A stretch of DNA of 21,748 nt, taken from the NCBI RefSeq assembly GCF_029067145.1, contig NZ_JAIEFA010000028.1, positions 1 through 21,748 of the forward strand, written 5' to 3'. The position numbers and the translations under genes were made by a program. Positions 6,445-14,107 of the stretch are shown here, piece by piece. The DNA is from Helicobacter sp. (GTDB lineage Bacteria; Campylobacterota; Campylobacteria; Campylobacterales; Helicobacteraceae). Each line of letters starts with the position of its first letter. The first letter of the stretch is position 1. The notes beneath the pieces were generated by a model. It saw nothing but the letters and a program-made list of their open reading frames with translations, ran no database searches and was not told the DNA's origin.

Positions 6445-8277
6445 ATGAAACTATACCTTATTAACAAGAATCCCATTATTAGCAAACTTGTAGCACTAAG
6501 TGTATCTAAGCTTGGCGTGGAAATGGAAGAATCTCCAGAGATTGATTTAACGCTTGGTGCAGAAATTGTTTTGATAGATGACGAATGTTTTGAACAAGAA
6601 TTATTTGACTCTTACAAATCGGCAAATCCAGAAGCAAAATTCGGCTTATTTTATGCTAAATCCACAGAACGTTTAGAGGGCTTCAATGAGTATATTCAAA
6701 AGCCTTTTTTGCCCACAGACCTTGTAAAAACCTTGAGCAAGGTTTCCGGGATTACCCCAATTGATAATCAGCAAGTTCATCAAAAGGGAGATTCTGATGA
6801 TTTAGAGATGGACGATGCGGAATCTTTGGATAATTTAGATGATGAATTAGACCTTTCAGGTTTTGATGATTTACAATTAGACGATGAGGAGTCAAATGCA
6901 GAATCTAGCGATGGAGAGGAGCAGTTAGATTTCGGTGCAGACGATGCAATGGAAGAGGGCATAGAAGAGGCAGGAGAAGATGCAAATGTTCCATTGGATT
7001 TTGGCGCAGAGGAGGGGATAGAGGAAGCCACGACAGAGGATGGGGACGCGCAGTTAGATTTCGGTGCAGACGATTCTGAAGAAGAATCCGCGGATTTAAA
7101 TGTCCTAGACAAAGGCGATGTGGAGGAAATTAAGGATTTACTCTCAAATGAGGAGGCTTTGCCTGAACCAGCAGAGGCTTCATCGGATTTGGGCGAGGAA
7201 ATGGATTTGGGCAGTGATTCTAGTGCAAGTGAGGATTTGGACTTTGGCGATTTGCAAGCAGAGCTTGATAATATTGAAGTTGCAGAGGATTCTAAAGAGG
7301 AATCTTTGGAATCTCAAGGCGAGGATTTTGATGTGCAGCTAGAAGGCTTAGGCGGCGATGATATTAAGGGTAATAGCGCGGATTTCGCAGAAACAGGCGG
7401 AGAGGGAGAAGCAGATTTAGACTTGGATTTGGATTTTGGTAACGAAACAAAAGAAGCAGAAAGCCTAGAAAATGCGGAATCGGATTTATTAGCAGACGCG
7501 GATTTAGAGTTGCCTGCACTTGATGAGGAAATAGGCGAGGAAAAAGCGGCAGAGACAACAGAGGAAATGGAGCAAGATAAGGGCGAGGAAAGTGCGGATT
7601 CTAGTGCCTCTGAATTGGATATAGGAGAATTGGGAGATTTGGAATCTAGCTCCAATGATGTATCCGATTCCGACTTGGGAGACTTGGATTTATCTACGGA
7701 TTCAGCGGATTCATTGACTGATTTAACTGCGGAAGCTTCGGAATCCACAGAAGATGATTTGGGTGATTTAGCGGATTTAGGTGATTTAAATTTAGAATCC
7801 CAAGAGGAAACGCAAGAGGAATTAGAGAAAGAATCTCAAGAATTACTAGACCTTGATATGGGGGCAGAATCTGAAATGGCGCAAGCCGATGAAGTGGAAT
7901 CAGAGAATGCGGAGGATTCCATAACAGAGGATTTAAGCGAGAATTTGGAAGTGGATTTGACAGGAGATTTAGACTTGCCTTTAGAGGAGGAATCAAAGGA
8001 GGAACCCGTGGCATTGGAGGGCTTAGATGAGTTTGATAGCTTAAGTGCAGAGGGAATGAGCGAAGCCTTAGGAGAACCTATTGCAAAAGCCCCAAATCCC
8101 GCTCCAATCGTGCCAAACGCAAGTGTGGCAGAGGATTCCGCATTGCCAAGCAATATTCAAGCCAATTCGCTAGAGTCTCTCATTGGTGCATTGCAAGCCT
8201 TGCAGTCCCAAAATTTAAAAGATTTGTTAAGTGGTGCGTCCATTAGTATTAATATTCAATTTCCCAAAAAAGACTAA
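6445..8277 (+). CDS. very acidic poly-E-rich protein with degenerate receiver-like N-terminus
   Basis: A 610-residue cytoplasmic protein. Residues 1-100 read like a response-regulator receiver fold: LYLINKN (strand 1, normal acidic pair missing), IVLIDDE (strand 3 with Asp45/Asp46), FGLFYAKS (Thr/Ser strand) and YIQKPFLPTDLV (the receiver Lys-Pro at 86-87). Residues of about 110-560 are almost devoid of Lys/Arg and are dominated by Asp, Glu, Ser and Leu, with recurring LDFGADD, DLGDL and DLDLDFG units. The last 35 residues (SLESLIGALQALQSQNLKDL, then SISINIQF) form a conserved-looking amphipathic end. The place between nucT and gmk matches H. pylori HP0322, annotated as poly-E-rich, and in C. 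jejuni a highly acidic protein also precedes gmk. The function is unknown. AGGGAG at 6434-6439 supports the start. gmk follows after 5 bp. Confidence 0.8.
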   Translation: MKLYLINKNPIISKLVALSVSKLGVEMEESPEIDLTLGAEIVLIDDECFEQELFDSYKSANPEAKFGLFYAKSTERLEGFNEYIQKPFLPTDLVKTLSKVSGITPIDNQQVHQKGDSDDLEMDDAESLDNLDDELDLSGFDDLQLDDEESNAESSDGEEQLDFGADDAMEEGIEEAGEDANVPLDFGAEEGIEEATTEDGDAQLDFGADDSEEESADLNVLDKGDVEEIKDLLSNEEALPEPAEASSDLGEEMDLGSDSSASEDLDFGDLQAELDNIEVAEDSKEESLESQGEDFDVQLEGLGGDDIKGNSADFAETGGEGEADLDLDLDFGNETKEAESLENAESDLLADADLELPALDEEIGEEKAAETTEEMEQDKGEESADSSASELDIGELGDLESSSNDVSDSDLGDLDLSTDSADSLTDLTAEASESTEDDLGDLADLGDLNLESQEETQEELEKESQELLDLDMGAESEMAQADEVESENAEDSITEDLSENLEVDLTGDLDLPLEEESKEEPVALEGLDEFDSLSAEGMSEALGEPIAKAPNPAPIVPNASVAEDSALPSNIQANSLESLIGALQALQSQNLKDLLSGASISINIQFPKKD

Positions 8278-8282
8278 ATGCT

Positions 8283-8897
8283 ATGAAATACAAAGGAGCA
8301 ATTCTCATTCTTTCTGGTCCTAGTGGGGCGGGGAAAAGCTCATTATATAAGGTTTTAGCACAAGAGTTTCCTAACCATTATTTTTCTATTTCCTCTACTA
8401 CGCGCAAGAAACGCGAGGGCGAAATAGAGGGCGTGCATTATTATTTTATTGAAAAAGACGCCTTTGAAAATGGAATCCAAAAGGGAGAATTTTTGGAGTG
8501 GGCGCAAGTGCATGGGAATTATTATGGCACTTCTAAAATGCAAGTTTTAAAGGCATTACAAGAGGATAAGCTTGTAATTTTTGATATTGATGTGCAAGGA
8601 CAAGCGAATCTTAAAAAAATTTTTCCAAATCAAACGACAAGCATTTTTATCACAACACCGAGTAAAAGCATTTTAAAAGAGCGTTTGAGCGGGCGCGGAA
8701 GCGATAGTGCAGAGGTGATTCAAAAGCGATTAGAAAATGCGCTAGACGAAGTAAAGAATCTACCGAGTTTTGATTATTTGATTATCAATGAGGATTTAGA
8801 GGAATCCGCCAAACAACTTGTTTGCATTGCAAGAAGCGCGTTTTGCAAGGCAAGTTTATATCAGCTCCAACCTTTTTTGCAAAATTGGAAAAAATAG
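8283..8897 (+). CDS. gmk: guanylate kinase
   Basis: A 204-residue cytoplasmic enzyme, the usual length, phosphorylating GMP to GDP with ATP. The P-loop is SGPSGAGKSSL (about 11-21). The GMP-binding block has SISSTTRKKREGEIEGVHYYF and FLEWAQVHGNYYGTS. The central strand VIFDIDVQGQANLKK and the lid RLSGRGSDSAEVIQKRL are all in family order. There is no clear Shine-Dalgarno sequence, and the ATG lies 5 bp after the stop of the acidic-protein gene, so it is probably translated by coupling. The acidic gene-gmk order is kept in other Campylobacterota. Confidence 0.97.
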   Translation: MKYKGAILILSGPSGAGKSSLYKVLAQEFPNHYFSISSTTRKKREGEIEGVHYYFIEKDAFENGIQKGEFLEWAQVHGNYYGTSKMQVLKALQEDKLVIFDIDVQGQANLKKIFPNQTTSIFITTPSKSILKERLSGRGSDSAEVIQKRLENALDEVKNLPSFDYLIINEDLEESAKQLVCIARSAFCKASLYQLQPFLQNWKK

Positions 8898-8930
8898 AAT
8901 TTTCCCTCAAATTTTTAAGTCATAAAACGC

Positions 8931-8936
8931 TAGAAT
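8931..8936 (+). promoter_or_regulatory. possible -10 box of carB
   Basis: TAGAAT lies 37 bases before the carB ATG in the 75-bp gap after gmk. No TG extension or convincing -35 is present, so the site is tentative. The AGAAGGA at 8962-8968 is the carB ribosome binding site. Confidence 0.35.
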
Positions 8937-8972
8937 TACGAAATTTTAACCCAAAATTGCAAGAAGGATTCT

Positions 8973-11900
8973 ATGCCGAAACGAAATGACATTCAAACAA
9001 TTCTATTGATTGGTTCAGGACCAATCGTCATTGGACAAGCGTGCGAGTTTGACTATTCAGGCACACAAGCTGCAAAAACACTTAAAGAGTTAGGTTATAA
9101 AGTCGTGCTGATTAACTCCAATCCAGCAACGATTATGACAGACCCAGAATTTGCAGATCGCACCTTTATTGAGCCAATCACTGAAGAGGTGGTTGCGGAT
9201 ATTATTAAAAAAGAAAAAGTAGATGCGATTTTGCCTACTATGGGCGGACAAACGGCACTGAATATCGCAATGAGTATGTTTGAAAAAGGAATGCTTCAAG
9301 GAGTGCAATTTCTTGGCGCAAAGCCCGAAGCGATTAAAAAAGGCGAGGATAGGCAGGCTTTTAAAGAGGCAATGCTAAAAATCGGTATGGATTTGCCAAA
9401 ATCTCGTTATGCCTATACGCTTGAAGAGGCGTTAGACGCGGCAAGAGAAATTGGTTTCCCGCTTATTATTCGCGCAAGTTATACCTTAGCAGGCGGTGGA
9501 AGCGGTGTTGCTTATAATATTGACGAATTTAAAAATCTAGCACAAAATGGTTTAGAGATTAGTCCTATTGGCGAGATTTTGATTGAGGAATCCTTGTTGG
9601 GTTGGAAAGAATACGAAATGGAGGTGATTCGCGATAGAGCGGATAATTGCATTATTGTATGTAGCATTGAAAATTTAGACCCAATGGGAGTGCATACAGG
9701 GGATTCTATCACGATTGCTCCAGCATTGACGCTCACTGATAAGGAATATCAAAGAATGCGTGATGCTTCCTTTGCCATTTTACGTGAAATTGGTGTGGAT
9801 ACAGGCGGGAGCAATGTGCAATTTGCCATTAATCCTAGCAGTGGCAGAATGACCGTGATTGAAATGAATCCACGCGTTTCACGCTCCTCCGCGCTTGCTT
9901 CTAAGGCGACAGGTTATCCAATTGCCAAAGTCGCAACTTTGCTTGCAGTAGGTTTTACTTTAGACGAAATCAAAAACGACATCACAGGCACGCCCGCAAG
10001 CTTTGAACCTAGTATTGATTATATTGTAACAAAGATTCCTCGTTTTACCTTTGAAAAATTCCCACAAGCAGATTCTACCTTGACAACTTCTATGAAATCT
10101 ATTGGTGAAGTTATGGCGATTGGCACGACTTTCAAAGAATCCTTGCAAAAAGCACTCAATAGCCTAGAAACAGGAATCTTTGGCTTTACGCCCAAAAGCA
10201 GTGATTTAAACGAAATTCAACACGAAGTGCGCCGCCCAAATGCTGAAAGATTGCTTTATATTGCCGACGCATTTCGTCGCGGAATCAGCGTAGAAGAAGT
10301 GCAAAAATGGTGCAAAATAGATTCCTATTTTCTCCATCAAATTGCAGAAATTATTGCGCTAGAGCAACAAATTTCTTTTGAAAGGCTCAACAATGCAGAT
10401 TTCTTAAGAAAAGTCAAACAATATGGCTTTAGTGATAAAATGCTTGCCTTTTTGGTAAATAAAGCCGAATCGCTAGGATTGCGCGAAGAGGATATTTATG
10501 CTTTACGACAAAAGGCAAAGATTGCTTTAAGCTACAATGAAGTGGATACTTGCGCGGCAGAGTTTGCTACTCAAACCGCATATTTGTATTCTACGATTCC
10601 TTTTGAATGTGAGTTTATTCCAGAGATTCCACAAAGCAATAAGAAAAAAGTGCTCATTATCGGTGGAGGACCTAACCGCATTGGGCAAGGAATAGAGTTT
10701 GATTATGCTTGCGTGCATGCAAGTTTTGCTTTGCGCGATATGGGCATTCAAAGCATTATGTATAATTGTAATCCCGAGACTGTTAGCACAGATTATGATA
10801 TCAGTGATGTGCTTTACTTTGAACCCATTACTTTTGAGCACGTGCGCAGTGTGATTGAGCGCGAAAAACCAGACGGAATTATCGTGCATTTTGGTGGGCA
10901 GACACCTTTGAAACTTGCTAAGAAGCTTACGACCATTGGTGCTAAAATCATCGGCACAAGCGCAAAAACCATTGACATTGCGGAGGATAGAGAAAAATTT
11001 GCAAAATTCGTAGAAGAAAATGGACTCATTCAGCCCAAGAATGGCACAGCTTATACGAAAGAGGAAGCAATTAATATCGCTCAAGACATAGGATTTCCTG
11101 TGCTTGTGCGCCCGAGCTATGTGCTAGGCGGACGTGCAATGCGGATTGTTTATAATATGAATGAATTGCAAGACTATATGAGTGAGGCGGTGAGCGTCAG
11201 CGAGGATAGCCCTGTGCTTATTGACAAATTTTTAAATAATGCCATTGAATTAGATGTAGATATTATTTGCGATGGCAAGGAAGTTTATATTGCAGGGATT
11301 ATGCAGCACATTGAAGAGGCGGGAATCCATAGCGGCGATTCTGCCTGTTCGTTGCCCACGATTAGCTTATCAGAGGAGCGCATAAGAGAGGTGGAGGAAA
11401 CAACTGCAAAGATTGCTAGAAATCTAGGAGTAGTAGGGCTAATGAATACGCAATACGCAATCTTTGAAAATATACTTTATCTTATTGAAGTCAATCCTCG
11501 CGCAAGTCGCACCGTGCCATTTGTAAGCAAAGCGACTGGGATTCCGCTTGCAAAGGTTGCCACCGATGTAATGGTGAATGGAGACTTGAAATCTGCACTC
11601 GCGCGTTATGATAAATTCCAAAAAACCGAGTTTAAAAATGGCTTATATAAACCCAAAACTCCTAAACATATCGCAGTCAAAGAATCTGTTTTTCCATTTA
11701 ATAAGTTAAGTGGTGCGGTAATGGTGCTAGGACCAGAAATGCGCTCAACCGGTGAAGTTATGGGGATTAGCGAGAGTTTTGGGCTAAGTTTTGCCAAAAG
11801 TCAGTTGGCTTGCAAAAATTCACTTCCTACAAAAGGAAAAGTTTTTATTTCTCTTCGCAGTCTTGATAAGCCTCAAGCGGTTTCGCTTGCAAAAGATTTG

Positions 11901-12233
11901 CAGCATTTTAATTTTCATCTTTGTGCGACAAAAGGCACAGCAGAGATTCTAAAAAATGCTGGAATCGCTTGCGAGGAGGCATTAAAGATTAGCGAGGGGC
12001 GTCCAAATATTGGCGATATGCTTGCGAATGGGGAAATTGCTTTGGCAATTAATACAAGCGATGAAGCTTCAAGCAAGGACGACACAGATAAAATTCGCAC
12101 GCAAGTTTTGCGTCATAATGTGCCTTATTTTACGACTATTGAAGCTGCACGCGTGGCGGTTTGTGCGATTAGTGAGTTAAAATCTCATAATCCAAATCTA
12201 ACAAAAGCAATTCAGGATTATTTGGCACAATGA
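8973..12233 (+). CDS. carB: carbamoyl-phosphate synthase large subunit
   Basis: A 1086-residue protein, full length (E. coli about 1073). It makes carbamoyl phosphate from bicarbonate, ATP and ammonia delivered by CarA, feeding pyrimidine and arginine synthesis. The two homologous synthetase halves are both intact. The first has LLIGSGPIVIGQACEFDYSG, the ATP-grasp glycine loop LAGGGSGVAYN and EMNPRVSRSSALASKATG. The second starts near residue 560 with LIIGGGPNRIGQGIEFDYAC and has VLGGRAMRIVYN and EVNPRASRTVPFVSKATG. From about 935 the MGS-like allosteric domain follows (GEVMGISESF, then LCATKGTAEILKNAGI), which binds UMP/IMP/ornithine-type effectors in the family. carA is not in this window. 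Two small genes follow on the same strand with short gaps. Confidence 0.98.
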   Translation: MPKRNDIQTILLIGSGPIVIGQACEFDYSGTQAAKTLKELGYKVVLINSNPATIMTDPEFADRTFIEPITEEVVADIIKKEKVDAILPTMGGQTALNIAMSMFEKGMLQGVQFLGAKPEAIKKGEDRQAFKEAMLKIGMDLPKSRYAYTLEEALDAAREIGFPLIIRASYTLAGGGSGVAYNIDEFKNLAQNGLEISPIGEILIEESLLGWKEYEMEVIRDRADNCIIVCSIENLDPMGVHTGDSITIAPALTLTDKEYQRMRDASFAILREIGVDTGGSNVQFAINPSSGRMTVIEMNPRVSRSSALASKATGYPIAKVATLLAVGFTLDEIKNDITGTPASFEPSIDYIVTKIPRFTFEKFPQADSTLTTSMKSIGEVMAIGTTFKESLQKALNSLETGIFGFTPKSSDLNEIQHEVRRPNAERLLYIADAFRRGISVEEVQKWCKIDSYFLHQIAEIIALEQQISFERLNNADFLRKVKQYGFSDKMLAFLVNKAESLGLREEDIYALRQKAKIALSYNEVDTCAAEFATQTAYLYSTIPFECEFIPEIPQSNKKKVLIIGGGPNRIGQGIEFDYACVHASFALRDMGIQSIMYNCNPETVSTDYDISDVLYFEPITFEHVRSVIEREKPDGIIVHFGGQTPLKLAKKLTTIGAKIIGTSAKTIDIAEDREKFAKFVEENGLIQPKNGTAYTKEEAINIAQDIGFPVLVRPSYVLGGRAMRIVYNMNELQDYMSEAVSVSEDSPVLIDKFLNNAIELDVDIICDGKEVYIAGIMQHIEEAGIHSGDSACSLPTISLSEERIREVEETTAKIARNLGVVGLMNTQYAIFENILYLIEVNPRASRTVPFVSKATGIPLAKVATDVMVNGDLKSALARYDKFQKTEFKNGLYKPKTPKHIAVKESVFPFNKLSGAVMVLGPEMRSTGEVMGISESFGLSFAKSQLACKNSLPTKGKVFISLRSLDKPQAVSLAKDLQHFNFHLCATKGTAEILKNAGIACEEALKISEGRPNIGDMLANGEIALAINTSDEASSKDDTDKIRTQVLRHNVPYFTTIEAARVAVCAISELKSHNPNLTKAIQDYLAQ

Positions 12234-12261
12234 TGCGTAAAATGCAAATAAGGTAAAGCCA

Positions 12262-12765
12262 ATGGATTTTTTCACTGATTGTGAGGTTATGCCAATTTTT
12301 TTAGCTCAAAGCGATACGACAGCGGGGTTTTTGTGTGCTGATTTTGTGAAACTTAATGCGATTAAGGGGCGTTTGAAAAGTCAAAATACGCTTTTAACCT
12401 TAGATTCTTTTTGCAAGCTTAAAAATCTTGTGAGGATTCCCCAAAAATATAAAAATAGAGTGCGCAGGAGCGCGAAAAATACTTTTATTTATAGTGGCAA
12501 ACACGCCTTATCAAGCAATGAGAATACAAAACTTGCGATTCGTGTCGTCAAACCGCATAGATTGCAAGAGGCTTCCCACGCGGATTTTTTGCGATTCTTT
12601 CCTTTTTTGTATTCTAGCTCTGCGAATGCACACCATCAAATGTTTCATTTGGATTTTGCGTTGCAAAAGGTGGATATGGTGGTTTTGGATAAACGAGGTT
12701 TAGCAGAATCTCAACCTTCCAAAATCTATAAAATCTCAAATTTTAATCTTAAATGTATTAGGTGA
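12262..12765 (+). CDS. Sua5/YciO/YrdC-like protein, divergent
   Basis: A 167-residue protein, shorter than typical TsaC/YrdC (about 185-200). Family traces are IFLAQSDTTAGFLCAD (equivalent to the 'pTdT.yGl' start), the K-x-R motif IKGR (Lys35, Arg37), the S-x-N motif SSSAN (Ser120, Asn122) and near the end DMVVLDKRG with SQPSKIY (like 'PStivd'). The usual 'WPGPLT' block is replaced by RRSAKNTFIY, so it is a diverged member. TsaC/Sua5 makes threonylcarbamoyl-AMP for the tRNA t6A modification; whether this one does is open. My recollection is that H. pylori also has a YrdC-type gene beside carB. AAGG at 12250-12253 supports the first ATG. The next ATG (12289) has its GAGG too close. It lies 28 bp after carB, probably in the same operon. 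Confidence 0.65.
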   Translation: MDFFTDCEVMPIFLAQSDTTAGFLCADFVKLNAIKGRLKSQNTLLTLDSFCKLKNLVRIPQKYKNRVRRSAKNTFIYSGKHALSSNENTKLAIRVVKPHRLQEASHADFLRFFPFLYSSSANAHHQMFHLDFALQKVDMVVLDKRGLAESQPSKIYKISNFNLKCIR

Positions 12766-12769
12766 ATGA

Positions 12770-13225
12770 ATGAAAATTGTCTCTTCTGTGCTTGTAAGTT
12801 TTATGTTAGTTTTTTTGCTTTTTGCTGTTTTTTGGGCAACAATTTTTAGTGGGTATATTCAATACTATGGAATCAATGTATTTTTTAATCCATTTTTTTT
12901 CAATGTTTTTAATCCTTACGCCTTTGTTATTCTTGTTGCCATTTTTGGAATCGGTTTTGTGATTCCCTTTGTGGATAAAGTCTTTAAGTTTTTGTTTGTC
13001 GTCCTTTTGGGTTGTGTGATTTTGCTTTTTGTCCCAAGCTTTGGGCGCGCAATGGGGGAAATTTTTTTGGCAAAAGATTATACCTTGAGCATTCAAGGAG
13101 AAATGAAAAATATTCGCGGGCTTTATGAGGATAGGCATTATATTGTCTATTTAAGTGAGGATTCAGAGGATTTTGAAACGCGCAAGCGGAATCTCGTGTA
13201 TTACGAGAAGCCTAATGCAGAATAA
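12770..13225 (+). CDS. small integral membrane protein, unknown function
   Basis: A 151-residue protein not recognised as a named family. There are three hydrophobic helices, at about 5-29, 48-68 and 70-92. The first may act as a signal-anchor. A short loop rich in Phe, Asn and Tyr (YYGINVFFNPFFFNVFNP) lies between helices 1 and 2. The last 55 residues are hydrophilic with LSIQGEMKNIRGLYEDRHYI, an acidic SEDSEDFE and a final basic stretch. AGGTGA at 12760-12765 overlaps the upstream stop, so it is coupled to the YrdC-like gene. Its 3' end overlaps the end of the convergent metA by 14 bp. There is no evidence for a specific role. Confidence 0.7.
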   Translation: MKIVSSVLVSFMLVFLLFAVFWATIFSGYIQYYGINVFFNPFFFNVFNPYAFVILVAIFGIGFVIPFVDKVFKFLFVVLLGCVILLFVPSFGRAMGEIFLAKDYTLSIQGEMKNIRGLYEDRHYIVYLSEDSEDFETRKRNLVYYEKPNAE

Positions 13226-14099
13226 AAGGTGTGTCTTGATAGACGGCAAAGTTAAGCCAATTTGAAAACAGCACGCTTGCAGAGGAACGCCAAATAAATA
13301 AAGGATTGTTTGCATCATCATAATAATGAGAGGGCGGGGCAATCCTTAAGCCTTCATTTAAGTCGCGTTTGTATTCTAAATCCAAAGTTTCTTTGAAGTA
13401 TTCGGGGTGTCCTAAAATAAAAAAGTCTTTTTCATCTTTGAGCGCGGCAATCCCGCTACACTTTCCCTCAAGCAGAATTTTAAGATTCTTATTTGCGCGC
13501 ACCTGTGCTTCATTGATACCCGAATGTCGCGAATGTGGAATCTTGACAATTTCATCTAAGCCATTTAAGAGCAAGTCTTTTTCTACCCAATAATGGTCAA
13601 ATATGCCAAAGAGTTTGGAACCTAGCGGGACTTTTTGGATTTCGTGGAAATAATGCAAACCCGCCATTGCGCCCCAGCAAAGATACAAAGTGCTTGTGCA
13701 ATTTGTTTTTAAAAAATCCATTACGCGCGTAAATTCTTTCCAATATTTGACTTCCTCAAACTCCAAATGTTCAATCGGCGCGCCTGTAACAATCGCACCA
13801 TCAAATTCGCGATTCTTAATCGTTTCAAAATCAACATAGAATCGCTCTAGGTGCGATTTTGGCGTGTTTTTGCCAATGTAGCTTGCAGTAGAGAGCAGGG
13901 TAATATTGACTTGCAAGGGAGAATTTGCAAGGAGCGAGAGAATCTGATTTTCTGTTTCTATTTTGGTAGGCATAAGGTTAAAAATCAACACTTCCAAAGC
14001 GCGAATATCTTGGGATTTCGCGCGATTGCAGCCCATAATGAACGCATTTTGTTTTAAAAGTGAAAAGGCTGGAATGTCCTCTGGAATGACTAATGGCAT
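13212..14099 (-). CDS. metA: homoserine O-acyltransferase, predicted acetyl-CoA-specific
   Basis: A 295-residue protein that acylates homoserine as the first committed step of methionine synthesis. The start is placed at ATG 14099, not at an upstream ATG (14315) that lies inside metY. The true N-terminus MPLVIPEDIPAFSLLKQ is typical of MetA, and TAAGGAGTTT stands just before it. Catalytic residues are Cys141 in LCWGAMAGLHY, Lys46 in NLMPTKIETE, and His231 and Glu233 in LGHPEYF. At the residue known to set acyl specificity (position 111 in the E. coli/B. cereus numbering) this protein has Glu110 in GAPIEHLEF. Gly there goes with succinyl-CoA and Glu with acetyl-CoA. The adjacent metY uses O-acetylhomoserine, which agrees. 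It is the second gene of the metY-metA operon, 8 bp after metY. Confidence 0.95.
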   Translation of the reverse strand: MPLVIPEDIPAFSLLKQNAFIMGCNRAKSQDIRALEVLIFNLMPTKIETENQILSLLANSPLQVNITLLSTASYIGKNTPKSHLERFYVDFETIKNREFDGAIVTGAPIEHLEFEEVKYWKEFTRVMDFLKTNCTSTLYLCWGAMAGLHYFHEIQKVPLGSKLFGIFDHYWVEKDLLLNGLDEIVKIPHSRHSGINEAQVRANKNLKILLEGKCSGIAALKDEKDFFILGHPEYFKETLDLEYKRDLNEGLRIAPPSHYYDDANNPLFIWRSSASVLFSNWLNFAVYQDTPFILH

Positions 14100-14107
14100 A
14101 AAACTCC

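Noticed and set aside
6780..8153. Long minus-strand frames opposite the acidic gene (Ser/Lys/Pro-rich)
   Set aside because: They mirror the biased codons of the acidic repeat region; low complexity and no start signals.
10527..11084. 185-residue minus-strand frame inside carB
   Set aside because: Antisense to an intact, conserved carB; no independent evidence.
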